The notes beneath the pieces were generated by a model, which made no database searches, was not told the origin of the DNA, and saw only the letters and a list, made by a program, of their open reading frames with translations. Shown here piece after piece: positions 52,125 through 61,394 of a stretch of 64,000 nucleotides of DNA. This stretch comes from JAUWKC01 sp035527845 (lineage in GTDB: Bacteria; Planctomycetota; Phycisphaerae; Sedimentisphaerales; Anaerobacaceae): assembly GCA_035527845.1 (NCBI GenBank), contig DATKZT010000076.1, forward strand, positions 1 through 64,000, read 5' to 3'. Positions within the stretch are counted from its first letter, which is position 1; every line of letters starts with the position of its first letter. The translations under genes were made by a program, and so were the position numbers.

Positions 52125-54721
52125 TGCTCGCTTGCCCCGGGAATGGCCCGCTTGAATTGCGCCGGCGATGTGCCTTTTGAAGTGACGACGACGGTATCAC
52201 CCCTGAGTGTTTCGAATTCCAACAGTGACCCGTTCGCGTCCTTCCAGTTTTTGCCGTTTCGATAAATAGTCACCTCTGCATCGGGCCAGGGATTTCGCAG
52301 CCTGCACTCGCCTCCGAGCTGCGATTTTATTTCCACGAATTCAATCCGACCTTTCTTGATGGAAGATGTCACGAGGAACCCGCCGCGACAAAGCAGTGTG
52401 AATTCCGCGTCCCATTCTTTGGGCCAGGCGGCGAAAACACGAATCACCGGGTCTTGGCCGGGCCCCGCCGGCACGCTCTGGCACAAAGCCAGGTGCAGTG
52501 CATCGGCGATTATGCCCAGACGCTGAGCGCCTATTGCATTGACGCCCTCTCGAAGTGTCATGCGATTTGCCAGGACTCCGGTTCTGCCGGTCTGGACAAA
52601 ATAACAGAAGTCCCTTTCAGGCCACAAGCATCGTATTTGATCCGGCAGCCAGCGCTTCACGATGTCACTGCGGCCCAACATCGCAGCGGCAATTGGCGTT
52701 CTGTCTAAAATATGTGGTTCCCTCTTCGCGTCGGTTCCTTGGGGGAAAAATGTGGCGTTGGCTAACCTGACCTTTTCCGGGTCCTCTGTTTCCAGAGTGT
52801 AAAGGTCGAACGTATAGAAGGGACGATGTGAGCGGTAGCGGAGCAAGCCGGTTTCCGGGTCGCGGGTAGTCGGCAGCGGGGCCAAATTATCTAACATTTC
52901 ACGCCACGCCGGCCTCAGGCCCGCATCCACTTTGAGGATTTCAGAAGCCCTTATGGCGGCCGGCAGGATTCCATGCATGGACGCCATCTCGTCCATCGTA
53001 TCCTGACGGTACCCCCGCCAACTCTCGTTGTTGTTGACGAAGTAAATGTGATACCTGCCGTCCGGGCCTTTCCTGACGTTCGGATGGTTCCGATAGAATT
53101 CGGCCGCACCTTTCACCATCGGATAAGCACGCTCACGCAGCCAATGTTCATCCAGCGTGTATTCGTAGCCGAGCCAGTAGAGATAAGCAATCTTTGCGGT
53201 GGCTGACAGCAGATGAACGCACTGACCGTAAGGACCTTGCCCTTTCTCGGTATAAACCCACCTTCCATCGACCCAGCTTCCGTAATCCTTCCAATTCCAC
53301 CGGCCGTTGTGCGGATGTTTGGAAAATGCGAAGTCGCTGAACCGCTCCGACCTTTCACTCCAGGGCTTCCTCAAGAGGTACAGCTCCTGCATTTCCTCAG
53401 CAATGTCCTCGGGCAGCTTCGCCAGGCCGTCGAAGAACACCGTCTCCGGAATAAAGATACCTTTGCTGCCCCATTGCTGACGAGCCGCGGCGGCGCACGC
53501 ATCGTACATCCCGAAATGCATCTCGAACAGCGGGTCCATCAGTTCGAGCCGATTCGCAGAAAAGAGCCCATGGTAATAGAAGTCCATGTTGTTCCACCAG
53601 TATTGGGCGCCCCAATGGTGCAAGTCCCCTTCCGTGTTCCATATCATTCCGCCGTAACGGGGAGCATACCTGCCGCGCGAGCTCGATGCCATCAGATACA
53701 AAAAGTACGTGTAATTATGTTCCACGAAATCTGCCGAGCCGTCGTCACTGTGCAGGTGAATAAATGCCTTTGACCAGAAGTCATGCCACCATTGTTTGTT
53801 GGATTCGAGCAGCCCTTCGAAGCCTTTGGCCGCGGCCGCTTCGAGGTTCTTAAGCGCCGCGGCAATAACGTCCTCGCTGCGGTCGAAGCTTGCCGCGCTC
53901 GCAATCAGGATGGTAAACGATCCCTTGCCCGGCTCAGCAGATAGGCGTGCCTCCGTCACATTCGCAATTTTTGCCTTGGACCTGCGACCGAGAATGCCAA
54001 TGGCCACCGCTGAGCTGCAATAGTAGTCGCCTTCCTCGAACTCCTGCGTCAGAATGATTCTGCCCTGCCGAATATGCAGCTTCGAGGTGGCGGTGTGATT
54101 TTTCGTTATTACCACCGAGCTTTGCCGTACACGGTATTCCGCTGATTGACCGGGAAAGGATTTGGCAATATGCCGGAGCATCCTCAGATTTGTGTTTATG
54201 GTTGTCGGCTGCCTGCGGCCATCGGTGATTTCGACGGCCATTACGTCCCGGGCGTGCCAGGCGAGTATGCGCGCACGAACACCCTTTCCTTCTACAGAGG
54301 CAAGAGCATCATAAACCGAAAGATGTTGAATGGTGCGCTCCGCCGGAAAAACATCCTCGCCGAAATCTACGAAATCGACATCGACGTAGCCGCAGCCGAA
54401 CGCGTAGTCCCAGTCGCGCCTGTTGAAGCTGTTTGTGTAGCTGTTATTTGCATACACATCCACGCGATTGATTTGGAACTTCATCGCCGACGGCGAGGTC
54501 CATACGAGACTTCCCATCCGGCCGTTGCCCACCGGCAGGCCCTCCTCGCTGCGCGGGACCGGTTTATCGTATGTCAGATCCGCACGTGAAACCAGATTCC
54601 TGTAGTCAACCGACAGTATCGATGATTGAGCTGCCACCTCCGCACTGCCGGCACACAAAATGATCAATATGGAAACCAGAACAAGGCAGATTACACTCAA
54701 CCGCTTTGATTCCTCTTTCAT
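52121..54721 (-). CDS. GH95-like (alpha/alpha)6 glycoside hydrolase
   Basis: About 866 residues with a signal peptide (LSVICLVLVSILIILCAGSA). The N-terminal beta-rich domain starts with DLTYDKPVPRSEEGLPVGNGRMGSLVW, the GH95 entry pattern. The helical barrel includes RYAPRYGGMIWNTEGDLHHWGAQYWWNNMDFYYHGLFSANRLEL in place of the NIN/NTEMNYWPA region, and DTMDEMASMHGILPAAIRASEIL. GH95 enzymes remove alpha-L-fucose or alpha-L-galactose. The altered barrel region makes the exact specificity doubtful, and it may be a separate subfamily. The ATG at 54721 lies 26 nt past the sulfatase stop. Confidence 0.7.
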   Translation of the reverse strand: MKEESKRLSVICLVLVSILIILCAGSAEVAAQSSILSVDYRNLVSRADLTYDKPVPRSEEGLPVGNGRMGSLVWTSPSAMKFQINRVDVYANNSYTNSFNRRDWDYAFGCGYVDVDFVDFGEDVFPAERTIQHLSVYDALASVEGKGVRARILAWHARDVMAVEITDGRRQPTTINTNLRMLRHIAKSFPGQSAEYRVRQSSVVITKNHTATSKLHIRQGRIILTQEFEEGDYYCSSAVAIGILGRRSKAKIANVTEARLSAEPGKGSFTILIASAASFDRSEDVIAAALKNLEAAAAKGFEGLLESNKQWWHDFWSKAFIHLHSDDGSADFVEHNYTYFLYLMASSSRGRYAPRYGGMIWNTEGDLHHWGAQYWWNNMDFYYHGLFSANRLELMDPLFEMHFGMYDACAAAARQQWGSKGIFIPETVFFDGLAKLPEDIAEEMQELYLLRKPWSERSERFSDFAFSKHPHNGRWNWKDYGSWVDGRWVYTEKGQGPYGQCVHLLSATAKIAYLYWLGYEYTLDEHWLRERAYPMVKGAAEFYRNHPNVRKGPDGRYHIYFVNNNESWRGYRQDTMDEMASMHGILPAAIRASEILKVDAGLRPAWREMLDNLAPLPTTRDPETGLLRYRSHRPFYTFDLYTLETEDPEKVRLANATFFPQGTDAKREPHILDRTPIAAAMLGRSDIVKRWLPDQIRCLWPERDFCYFVQTGRTGVLANRMTLREGVNAIGAQRLGIIADALHLALCQSVPAGPGQDPVIRVFAAWPKEWDAEFTLLCRGGFLVTSSIKKGRIEFVEIKSQLGGECRLRNPWPDAEVTIYRNGKNWKDANGSLLEFETLRGDTVVVTSKGTSPAQFKRAIPGASEQ

Positions 54722-54747
54722 TTCGATAACAGCTCCTGTATCAAGTC

Positions 54748-56298
54748 TCAGGAAGACGAACCGGCAGGCTGCGCCGAACGCTTCCACAAGTCGCCAGAAT
54801 AGTACGGATAATGGTCCCACGGAGATTTGCCTTCGACACGAGGGTCTTTTGTCCGGCGTTGATATTGTTCGAGTTCTCGGCGCAGCTTGTTTTTGACCTC
54901 TACAAAGGCCTCAGCGCCCGCAAGATTATTCACCTGGTCAGGGTCATTGATGACGTCGTACAGCTCTTCGGCCGGCCGTTTGCCGAAGCAAAGCTCGAAC
55001 AGCGGCTGCACCTTGCGGTCGTTCCTGTGCTCTATCATGTAAGTCTTGGTGGCGCCGTTGTCGATGTCACCATATACGCTCTGGTGTGGAGAATCAAAGT
55101 CGGGGTCGCCCGCGGGCCACCGGTCCGGCTCGTAGTTGCGGATATAGAGCCAGCGGTATGTGCGAATCGCCCGGCTGGGATAGCCGACGCCGTTCGGCCG
55201 GCACCACGTGTGGCGCTCGATGGCGGTAAAGACACGATTGCGACTTTGATCGACTCGCCCGGATTTGCCCGAAAGCAAAATACCAAGCAGACTTCTGCCG
55301 GTCATCTCCTCCGGCACGTCGAGTCCTGCCGCTTCCAGAAAAGTCGGCGCCATATCGGTAAGGCTGAGAAAGTCATCGACCGCCCGCCCGCCTTTGACCT
55401 TCGCCGCCCATCGGATGGCCAGCGGCATACGAGTGCCAAAGTCGTAAAGATTCGTCTTGGCCCGCGGAAAAGGCATTCCATTGTCGGAAGTGACAACCAC
55501 GATGGTGTTGTCAAGCTTGGCTCTGCGCTCAAGCAGGCCGAGCATTTGCCCGAGATGTTTATCGAACCACTCAATCTCCACGCAATAGTCCAGGATGTCA
55601 CTTCGCACCTCCGGCGTATCCGGCAAAAAGGCAGGGACATTTGCATCGTCAAGCTTCTTGCCCGCTCGCAGACCCGACCCTTCTTCATAGACCCTGTGCG
55701 GCTCTTTTCCCCCGTACCAAAAGAAAAATGGTGCGCCATCCGGACACTCATTCAGAAAGTTTTCGAAATTGCGTGCATAATCCGTCGTCTTTATGCCGCC
55801 GGCAGGGGGGGTAAGGCGGCGCTGGCTGTATTTCCTGCTTCCCACGGGATTGTGGCACCGCCCGCCGGCTTTGTAATTGCCGGGGTCCCAGCCCTTGTGC
55901 GTGTAGCCAACATGGTAGCCTGCCTCTTCCAGCAGCCCGGTAAAGACCTTGAACTTGCTCGGCAGCGCGCCCCGGAGCAGTCCACCCTCCTCAACCCGCC
56001 AGATTTCCTGCCCCGTGAGAATTGCGCTGCGCGACGGCGTGCAGGATGGGGCGGCGCAGAAGGCATGGGTAAAGAGCACACCTTCTCGCGCGATGCGGTC
56101 GAAATTGGGCGTGTCAACGGCCCTGCAGCCATTTATTGACGTGTGCAGCCACGATTGGTCATCGGAAATGCAAAACAGGATGTTGGGCCTCTCTGCCGAA
56201 GCCTTGACGGCTCGTTTGTTCGCCGCGCTCGTGCATCCCGCAAGAGCCACCGACCCCGCTAAAAGACCTGTCGTTTTCAGGAAATCTCGTCTGTTCAT
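54748..56298 (-). CDS. Tat lipoprotein sulfatase (S1 family)
   Basis: About 516 residues. A Tat signal with lipobox (NRRDFLKTTGLLAGSVALAGC) exports and anchors it. The sulfatase core is complete: NILFCISDDQSW with the metal aspartates, CTPSRSAILTG with the Cys that becomes formylglycine, and VVVTSDNGMPF. It looks like the heparan-N-sulfatase-type S1 group. It needs a sulfatase-maturing enzyme; the FGE-like domains nearby lack the cysteines for this, so an anaerobic radical SAM maturase or an FGE elsewhere must act. The frame extends to 56463; the ATG at 56298 starts the Tat signal. Confidence 0.88.
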   Translation of the reverse strand: MNRRDFLKTTGLLAGSVALAGCTSAANKRAVKASAERPNILFCISDDQSWLHTSINGCRAVDTPNFDRIAREGVLFTHAFCAAPSCTPSRSAILTGQEIWRVEEGGLLRGALPSKFKVFTGLLEEAGYHVGYTHKGWDPGNYKAGGRCHNPVGSRKYSQRRLTPPAGGIKTTDYARNFENFLNECPDGAPFFFWYGGKEPHRVYEEGSGLRAGKKLDDANVPAFLPDTPEVRSDILDYCVEIEWFDKHLGQMLGLLERRAKLDNTIVVVTSDNGMPFPRAKTNLYDFGTRMPLAIRWAAKVKGGRAVDDFLSLTDMAPTFLEAAGLDVPEEMTGRSLLGILLSGKSGRVDQSRNRVFTAIERHTWCRPNGVGYPSRAIRTYRWLYIRNYEPDRWPAGDPDFDSPHQSVYGDIDNGATKTYMIEHRNDRKVQPLFELCFGKRPAEELYDVINDPDQVNNLAGAEAFVEVKNKLRRELEQYQRRTKDPRVEGKSPWDHYPYYSGDLWKRSAQPAGSSS

Positions 56299-56496
56299 AT
56301 TGCTTTTTTTCGCTGGATTGAGCGTTTGACCAGCTCTGCTTTCGTCCCCAAACGGGGGCAGGAGTCCGAAGAACCACCCATTTGATTGGCCTTCACACCT
56401 GTTGTGTACCGGCCGATAATTGTAACGGAAATTGTTATTTTCCGCCAGCCATTTCCGGCTCAACGAGGCGTGAAAAGATGCTTCCGCAAAGTAAGA

Positions 56497-57480
56497 CTAT
56501 AAGACGCCCATTCCTTCAAGAACCAGCCGCAGCTCATTCCTCTCCTCGTCGGTTAGATTTTCCGACGGCCCTCGCACCGGACCGCCCGGCAGACCTATCA
56601 AGCTCATGGCGCACTTGATTACGCTTTGGTAAAACGGCAGCTCATTCGATGAAATGTATGGGGAAAGAACGGTGGGGACCAGGCCGCGTCTGTGTGCGAC
56701 CCTGCTGAGAAACTCTTGATAGGGTGCGAATCTGTCGCAGAGCTGTGTCAGTTTGTTGAAGTCTTTCTGCTGTCCGGCCTTGTAGAAGGCAATGGCCAGA
56801 TCAGGGGCGAAATTCGCAAGCTCGGTGACAAATCCGGGGCATCCGTACAGCACAAAAAACGGATACATCAACTGGCCTATCCCGCAGATGATTACCATAT
56901 CTCCGGGGTCAACCGCCTTTTGCATCCAGTAGTAAGCCAGGGCGTTGGTTGTGTTTTCCTTGTCCGCTACGATGTTCGGTATCTTCGAGAGCCTTGCCAT
57001 AAGCGGCGGCGGTATCCACAACTTCGTGGTAGTGGGGTTGTTGTAAATCATTATGCCGATGTCTATGCTCTCGGCAACACTCCGGAAGTGCTCGAACAGG
57101 CCGTCTTCTGTGCCGGGCTGGTAATAGGGGCTCACAATCAGCACGCCGTCGACGCCCGCCTCTTGTGCGAACCGGCTCATTTCAACGGTGTACTTCGTTC
57201 CGGGTCGGCCCGTTCCGGCGATAACAGGGAACCTGCCCGCAACTTCATCGATAACGACGGCAATGGCTTTCTTGCACTCCTCGTCCGTCATGGCATAGAA
57301 TTCAGCCGTGCTGCCCGTCGTCAGAAAGACCGCATCGGCGCCTTTAAGGGCCTTCGCCACGTGATCGACCGATTTCCTGAGTGATTTCTCATCCACCCGG
57401 TCGTTTTCGTCAAAGTGAGTCACTACCAGGTGAATTACGCCTTTTATCTTGTCTTTCAGCTCGTTCGGGCTCATCGCCAT
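56497..57480 (-). CDS. NAL/DHDPS-family aldolase (paralogue 1)
   Basis: About 327 residues of the TIM-barrel class I aldolase family. Schiff-base Lys lies in NIVADKENT, and the catalytic Tyr in GIMIYNNPTT. The substrate motif GTTGE is altered to GSTAE (TTGSTAEFYAMTDEE). Members cleave 2-keto-3-deoxy sugar acids or N-acetylneuraminate to pyruvate. Together with the TRAP transporter this points to a sugar-acid route, not lysine synthesis. GGGGA precedes the ATG at 57480. It starts 25 nt after paralogue 2. Confidence 0.85.
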   Translation of the reverse strand: MAMSPNELKDKIKGVIHLVVTHFDENDRVDEKSLRKSVDHVAKALKGADAVFLTTGSTAEFYAMTDEECKKAIAVVIDEVAGRFPVIAGTGRPGTKYTVEMSRFAQEAGVDGVLIVSPYYQPGTEDGLFEHFRSVAESIDIGIMIYNNPTTTKLWIPPPLMARLSKIPNIVADKENTTNALAYYWMQKAVDPGDMVIICGIGQLMYPFFVLYGCPGFVTELANFAPDLAIAFYKAGQQKDFNKLTQLCDRFAPYQEFLSRVAHRRGLVPTVLSPYISSNELPFYQSVIKCAMSLIGLPGGPVRGPSENLTDEERNELRLVLEGMGVL

Positions 57481-57505
57481 TGCTTCTGTCCCCACACCAA
57501 GCGCG

Positions 57506-58426
57506 TTATCTCACGATATCCAATGCTTTCATTATCTTTTGAACCTGTGTTACTTCCTCCTTTGTTCCCGGAGTCAGAGGCAGCCTCGGTATTCCGGCAT
57601 CGTACCCAATCATTTTCATTGCGTCCTTGAGCAGGCAGACCGGATTTGTTCGGCCGCCGGCAGACAGTGACCTGAACAACGGAAGAAATGCCTGTTGCAT
57701 CTTCGCCGCTTCCTCTATTTCGCCCGCGAGGAAGATTTCGATCATATTCCTTAAGCGGTCGCCAATCAAGTGCGAGCCGCCGCTCACAACGCCGCCGATC
57801 CTTTTTTCCCCTCCTTGCGCGAAGGCCTCCAAAATCATAACGTCATCGCCGCAATATACGATAAAATCTTCAGGCGTGATGTTGATATAAGCGGTAATCT
57901 GCTTGGGATTTATCTCGGCCTCTTCTTTTATGCCGACAATGTTGTCTATTTTGGCAAGCTCGGCCACAGTTTCGGGGTCGATATTCACGCCGCAGAATAT
58001 GGGAATGTTGTACATAATCATATCGATTCTGATTGACGCCGCCACATTCTTGAAGTGGTTGTGCAGTTCCTTCTGGCTTGGTTTCGTGTAGTATGGCGAG
58101 AGCACCATCACCAACTCATACCCCAGGTCCTCGGCCTTTTTGCTAAGTGCAATCGCCTCCATAGTGGAAGCCGCCCCTGTACCTGCGATAAGCGGTATCT
58201 TGTCGCCCACTGCCGCCTTCACAACCTCAAAGACCTTGACCCGCTCCTCGGAGGTCATCGTGAAAAACTCCCCCGTCGTGCCGGTCAGTATCAATGAATC
58301 CGCCTTCTTCTGTGCAATCAGTTTCTCGGCGACGCTTACCGCCGCATCATAATCTACACTTTGGTCCTCCCTGAAAGGCGTTATCATTGGAACCAGTATT
58401 TTCCCGTAGCGCTCCTTGTTGAACAT
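57506..58426 (-). CDS. NAL/DHDPS-family aldolase (paralogue 2)
   Basis: About 306 residues. MITPF near the start, LTGTTGEFFTMTSEER (keto-acid binding), YNIPIFCGVNI (Tyr) and NIVGIKEEAE (Schiff-base Lys) are all standard for the family. The two paralogues differ strongly outside these motifs and may act on two intermediates of one path. The frame runs upstream to 58513 but the ATG at 58426 has AAAGGAAAG. Confidence 0.88.
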   Translation of the reverse strand: MFNKERYGKILVPMITPFREDQSVDYDAAVSVAEKLIAQKKADSLILTGTTGEFFTMTSEERVKVFEVVKAAVGDKIPLIAGTGAASTMEAIALSKKAEDLGYELVMVLSPYYTKPSQKELHNHFKNVAASIRIDMIMYNIPIFCGVNIDPETVAELAKIDNIVGIKEEAEINPKQITAYINITPEDFIVYCGDDVMILEAFAQGGEKRIGGVVSGGSHLIGDRLRNMIEIFLAGEIEEAAKMQQAFLPLFRSLSAGGRTNPVCLLKDAMKMIGYDAGIPRLPLTPGTKEEVTQVQKIMKALDIVR

Positions 58427-58466
58427 AATCTTTCCTTTCATCTCGCCGGGCGGTTTACCGCAACAA

Positions 58467-59480
58467 TCATGCAATAGACTCCCAGCTCTCGAAAACAGTC
58501 TCGATATTCTCAACCGGGTCTTTCAACCCGAATTCGCACTGCGCGATTATGCCTCCTTCGGGCATCCAGAGCGCCTCCTTGACCCTTCTCACGGCATCGG
58601 CCACTTGTTCTCTTGCGCCGAAAGGCAGGATATGCTGCCTGTCAATCTCTCCCCAGAATGTTATCCTGCCCTTGTACCTGGCGCCAAGCTCTTCCATATC
58701 CATGCAGAAAAGTTGCGAGTTGACCGCGTCCATGCCGACCTCTATCAGCTCCGGATATATCAGCTCGATATTTCCATCCGAATGAAAGAAGGCATACTTA
58801 CCCTTCGAGTGTATCAAATCACAGTAATCTTTGTACAAGGGCTTGAAAAAGTCCCGCCATAACCGGGGCGAAATGAGCAGGCTCTTCTGAGACCCCCAGT
58901 CATCCATAAAAGATATGCCGTCCACGTCGGTCTCCACCCACCTCTTTATTTCTTCCATATAGAAATTGTGGAGGATGTCCCGCAGAAGGTACAGGTGTTT
59001 GCCGGCGTCCATAAGCTCTACGAAAAGCTTCTCGGTGCCGAATAAGAACTGCATCCTCTCGAACGGTCTCACGGTAGTCCAGGCAAGGGTGAAGCTGTCG
59101 GTTTGGCCGCACATTTCGTTGACTTTCGGAAAATCAGCGCCCTCAAGTATTTCGTATGGCGCGGCCAGACTCTCGACGTCGGAAATATCCTTTAGCGGGG
59201 GCTCTTTCACCTCACCGGCCACACCGTCTTCGGCGGCGCGCCACCGGCATCCCCATTCGTCGGTTGCGACCTCGCCCTGTTTGTAACGCGTCCCACTGGC
59301 CTTTTCGCCGGGTCCGTAGTTGAAATCAAGTATCGTAATGTCTTCCGGGTGCTTCGTAAGGACCCGGTCTATGTCGTTCTGTCGGAACATCTTTGTTCCC
59401 GGCAGCCTCCAGAGATGCCTGGGGACACGGTCGGGACCCTCGAACTCCAGCGCCCTTTTTACTCTTTCTCTACCCGTCAT
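58467..59480 (-). CDS. URO-D fold protein (uroporphyrinogen decarboxylase-like)
   Basis: 337 residues, opening MTGRERVKRALEFEGPDRVPRHLW, the standard N-terminus of the URO-D/MtaA-like family. YCDLIHSKGKYAFFHSDGNIELIYPELIEVGMDAVNSQ keeps the His and Asp/Asn residues of corrinoid-methyltransferase relatives. In this locus, far from haem genes, a sugar-related or methyl-transfer role is more likely than haem synthesis. It lies 43 nt after dctM and 40 nt before an aldolase gene. Confidence 0.82.
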   Translation of the reverse strand: MTGRERVKRALEFEGPDRVPRHLWRLPGTKMFRQNDIDRVLTKHPEDITILDFNYGPGEKASGTRYKQGEVATDEWGCRWRAAEDGVAGEVKEPPLKDISDVESLAAPYEILEGADFPKVNEMCGQTDSFTLAWTTVRPFERMQFLFGTEKLFVELMDAGKHLYLLRDILHNFYMEEIKRWVETDVDGISFMDDWGSQKSLLISPRLWRDFFKPLYKDYCDLIHSKGKYAFFHSDGNIELIYPELIEVGMDAVNSQLFCMDMEELGARYKGRITFWGEIDRQHILPFGAREQVADAVRRVKEALWMPEGGIIAQCEFGLKDPVENIETVFESWESIA

Positions 59481-59523
59481 GATAGCGTTCGATATCTGGA
59501 AAGATGCTGCCCGCCGGTAAAGC

Positions 59524-60816
59524 TCAAAGCAGACCGAAAACCTCCGGCAGCCATGTTACGATTTTCGGAATGTAGGTAATTATAAGAAGTATGCCGATGC
59601 TGGCAATGACAAAGGGGAGCATCTCTTTGACTATCTTTTCGATGGACAGGCCGCTGACGATAGAGCCGGTGAAGAGCGCCGCCCCGTAGGGGGGGGTGAT
59701 AAGCCCCAGCGCGAGGTTGAATGTGACGACTACGCCGAAGTGCACCGGGTTGATGCCAAGAGACTTGGCAAGCGGATAAAGGATGGGCACCAGAATCAAA
59801 ATGGCGGGCAGGCTGTCCATCAACATGCCCCAGATCAGCAGCAGGATATTCAGCATGAGCAGCATTACCCAGCGGTTGTCGGTTATCGACAGGAGAGAAT
59901 CCGCTACCATCGCCGGGACCTTCTCGACCGAAAGAATCCACCCGAACACGTTGGAGGCCCCCGCCAGCATCAGGATTGATGCAGAAAGGACCCCGGCCCT
60001 GACGAAGACGTTACCCAGCGATTTCAAATCGACCCTGCCCTTCTTATACACCACAATCAGGATAAGGCCGTAGGCCGCCGCCACCGCGGATGCCTCCGTG
60101 GGGGTGCAGATTCCCGCTATAATCCCGCCCAGGATGATAAACGGCATCAACAAGAAAGGTATCGCCCCAAATGTCACCTTGATGATTTCCCAAAGGGCCA
60201 ATCGGGCCTCGAATCGGGGAAAGTCTCTCTTTCGGGATATGAAAAACACAACGAGCATCTGCACAATACCCACCATTATGCCCGGCAGGGCGCCGCCCAG
60301 CAGCAGCCCGCCTATGGATATGCCTGTCACTGCCCCGACCAGGACCAGCGGAATGCTCGGCGGAATGATGGGCCCCTGTATCGCGGAGCTTACGGTAAGT
60401 GCCGTGCTGAAACTCCTGCTGTAACCGGCCTTTTCCATCATCCGTATTTCCATCGGCCCGAGGCCCGCGACATCCGATATGGCCGAACCGGAGCAACCGC
60501 CGAAGAGCATGCTTGCCAGTACATTCACATATCCCAGCCCCCCGCGAAAACGACCGACAGAAACGTTCGCGAAATTCAGCAGTCTTTCGGCCGTCCCCGA
60601 ATAGACCATCAGCTCCCCGGCAAGCATGAAAAAAGGTATCGCCATCAGCGTGAAAGTGTCTATGCCCGTGAACATTCGATGCACCACAATCCAGGGCGTC
60701 TGGCCGCTCATAAGCAGGTAAGCCAGCGAGCTGAAAAGCATACAGAAAGAAAGCGGCATCCCGAAGAACATCAGGAACACAAACAGGGCGAACATCAATA
60801 AAAGCGCGGTACTCAA
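59524..60816 (-). CDS. dctM: TRAP transporter large permease (DctM type)
   Basis: 430 residues with about 12 hydrophobic segments. The DctM signatures are LMAIPFFMLAGELMVYSG, GGCSGSAISDVAGLGPMEIRMMEKAGY and PPSIPLVLVG, with GLITPPYGAALF near the end. It forms the Na+-driven channel with DctQ. Its start is TTG, overlapping the dctQ stop by 4 nt, with GAGGA upstream, so it depends on coupled translation. Confidence 0.95.
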   Translation of the reverse strand: MSTALLLMFALFVFLMFFGMPLSFCMLFSSLAYLLMSGQTPWIVVHRMFTGIDTFTLMAIPFFMLAGELMVYSGTAERLLNFANVSVGRFRGGLGYVNVLASMLFGGCSGSAISDVAGLGPMEIRMMEKAGYSRSFSTALTVSSAIQGPIIPPSIPLVLVGAVTGISIGGLLLGGALPGIMVGIVQMLVVFFISRKRDFPRFEARLALWEIIKVTFGAIPFLLMPFIILGGIIAGICTPTEASAVAAAYGLILIVVYKKGRVDLKSLGNVFVRAGVLSASILMLAGASNVFGWILSVEKVPAMVADSLLSITDNRWVMLLMLNILLLIWGMLMDSLPAILILVPILYPLAKSLGINPVHFGVVVTFNLALGLITPPYGAALFTGSIVSGLSIEKIVKEMLPFVIASIGILLIITYIPKIVTWLPEVFGLL

Positions 60817-61394
60817 TCTTCATCCTCTTTGACGGTTGAGTCACTCCCCCCTTCTTTGTCGGGGCTTCTTCTGCCGAAGATATTCCTGGCGGCCAGCTCA
60901 ACCATCATCAGAAAAGCGCCGATCGGCAGCGCCATATATACCCAGAAGAAAGATATTCGCAAGGCGGCCGTCCTGCCGATCCGTTCTTCCATCGCCATCA
61001 CGCAGCCCTGCCAGAAAACGACGACCAAAACGAAAAAGACAAGTACGTCGATGAAAAGTCTCCACCAGCGGCGAAACCGGGCCCCCAAGCCTGCGGTGAC
61101 AAAGGTAAGGGCGGGGTGCAAGTCTTCCCTGGCCGCAGCGGCGCTTCCGATGAGCACCATGTAAAACATTACATATCTGGCAAGCTCCTCCGTCCAGAAC
61201 ACCGGCAGCGCAAGCACATAACGAAAGAGCACCTCAAGTATTATGACGACAAACATTATCGCCAGTAAGACAGCCGTGCCCGCGCGTATGAATCGGAGCA
61301 GTGAATTCTCGACCCGTCGCATTTGTGTATCCAAGCTCAGCCTCTCCAGTCGTCTTTGGCCGGTAAGTGTATCTTCGTCATCGGCCGTGTTCAC
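60813..61394 (-). CDS. dctQ: TRAP transporter small permease (DctQ type)
   Basis: 193 residues with four membrane segments and the WTEELARYVMFYMVLIGSAAAARE core typical of DctQ. The start is GTG, immediately after the dctP TGA (TGAGTG). The acidic C-terminal tail is short. It bridges the solute-binding protein and DctM. Confidence 0.92.
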   Translation of the reverse strand: MNTADDEDTLTGQRRLERLSLDTQMRRVENSLLRFIRAGTAVLLAIMFVVIILEVLFRYVLALPVFWTEELARYVMFYMVLIGSAAAAREDLHPALTFVTAGLGARFRRWWRLFIDVLVFFVLVVVFWQGCVMAMEERIGRTAALRISFFWVYMALPIGAFLMMVELAARNIFGRRSPDKEGGSDSTVKEDED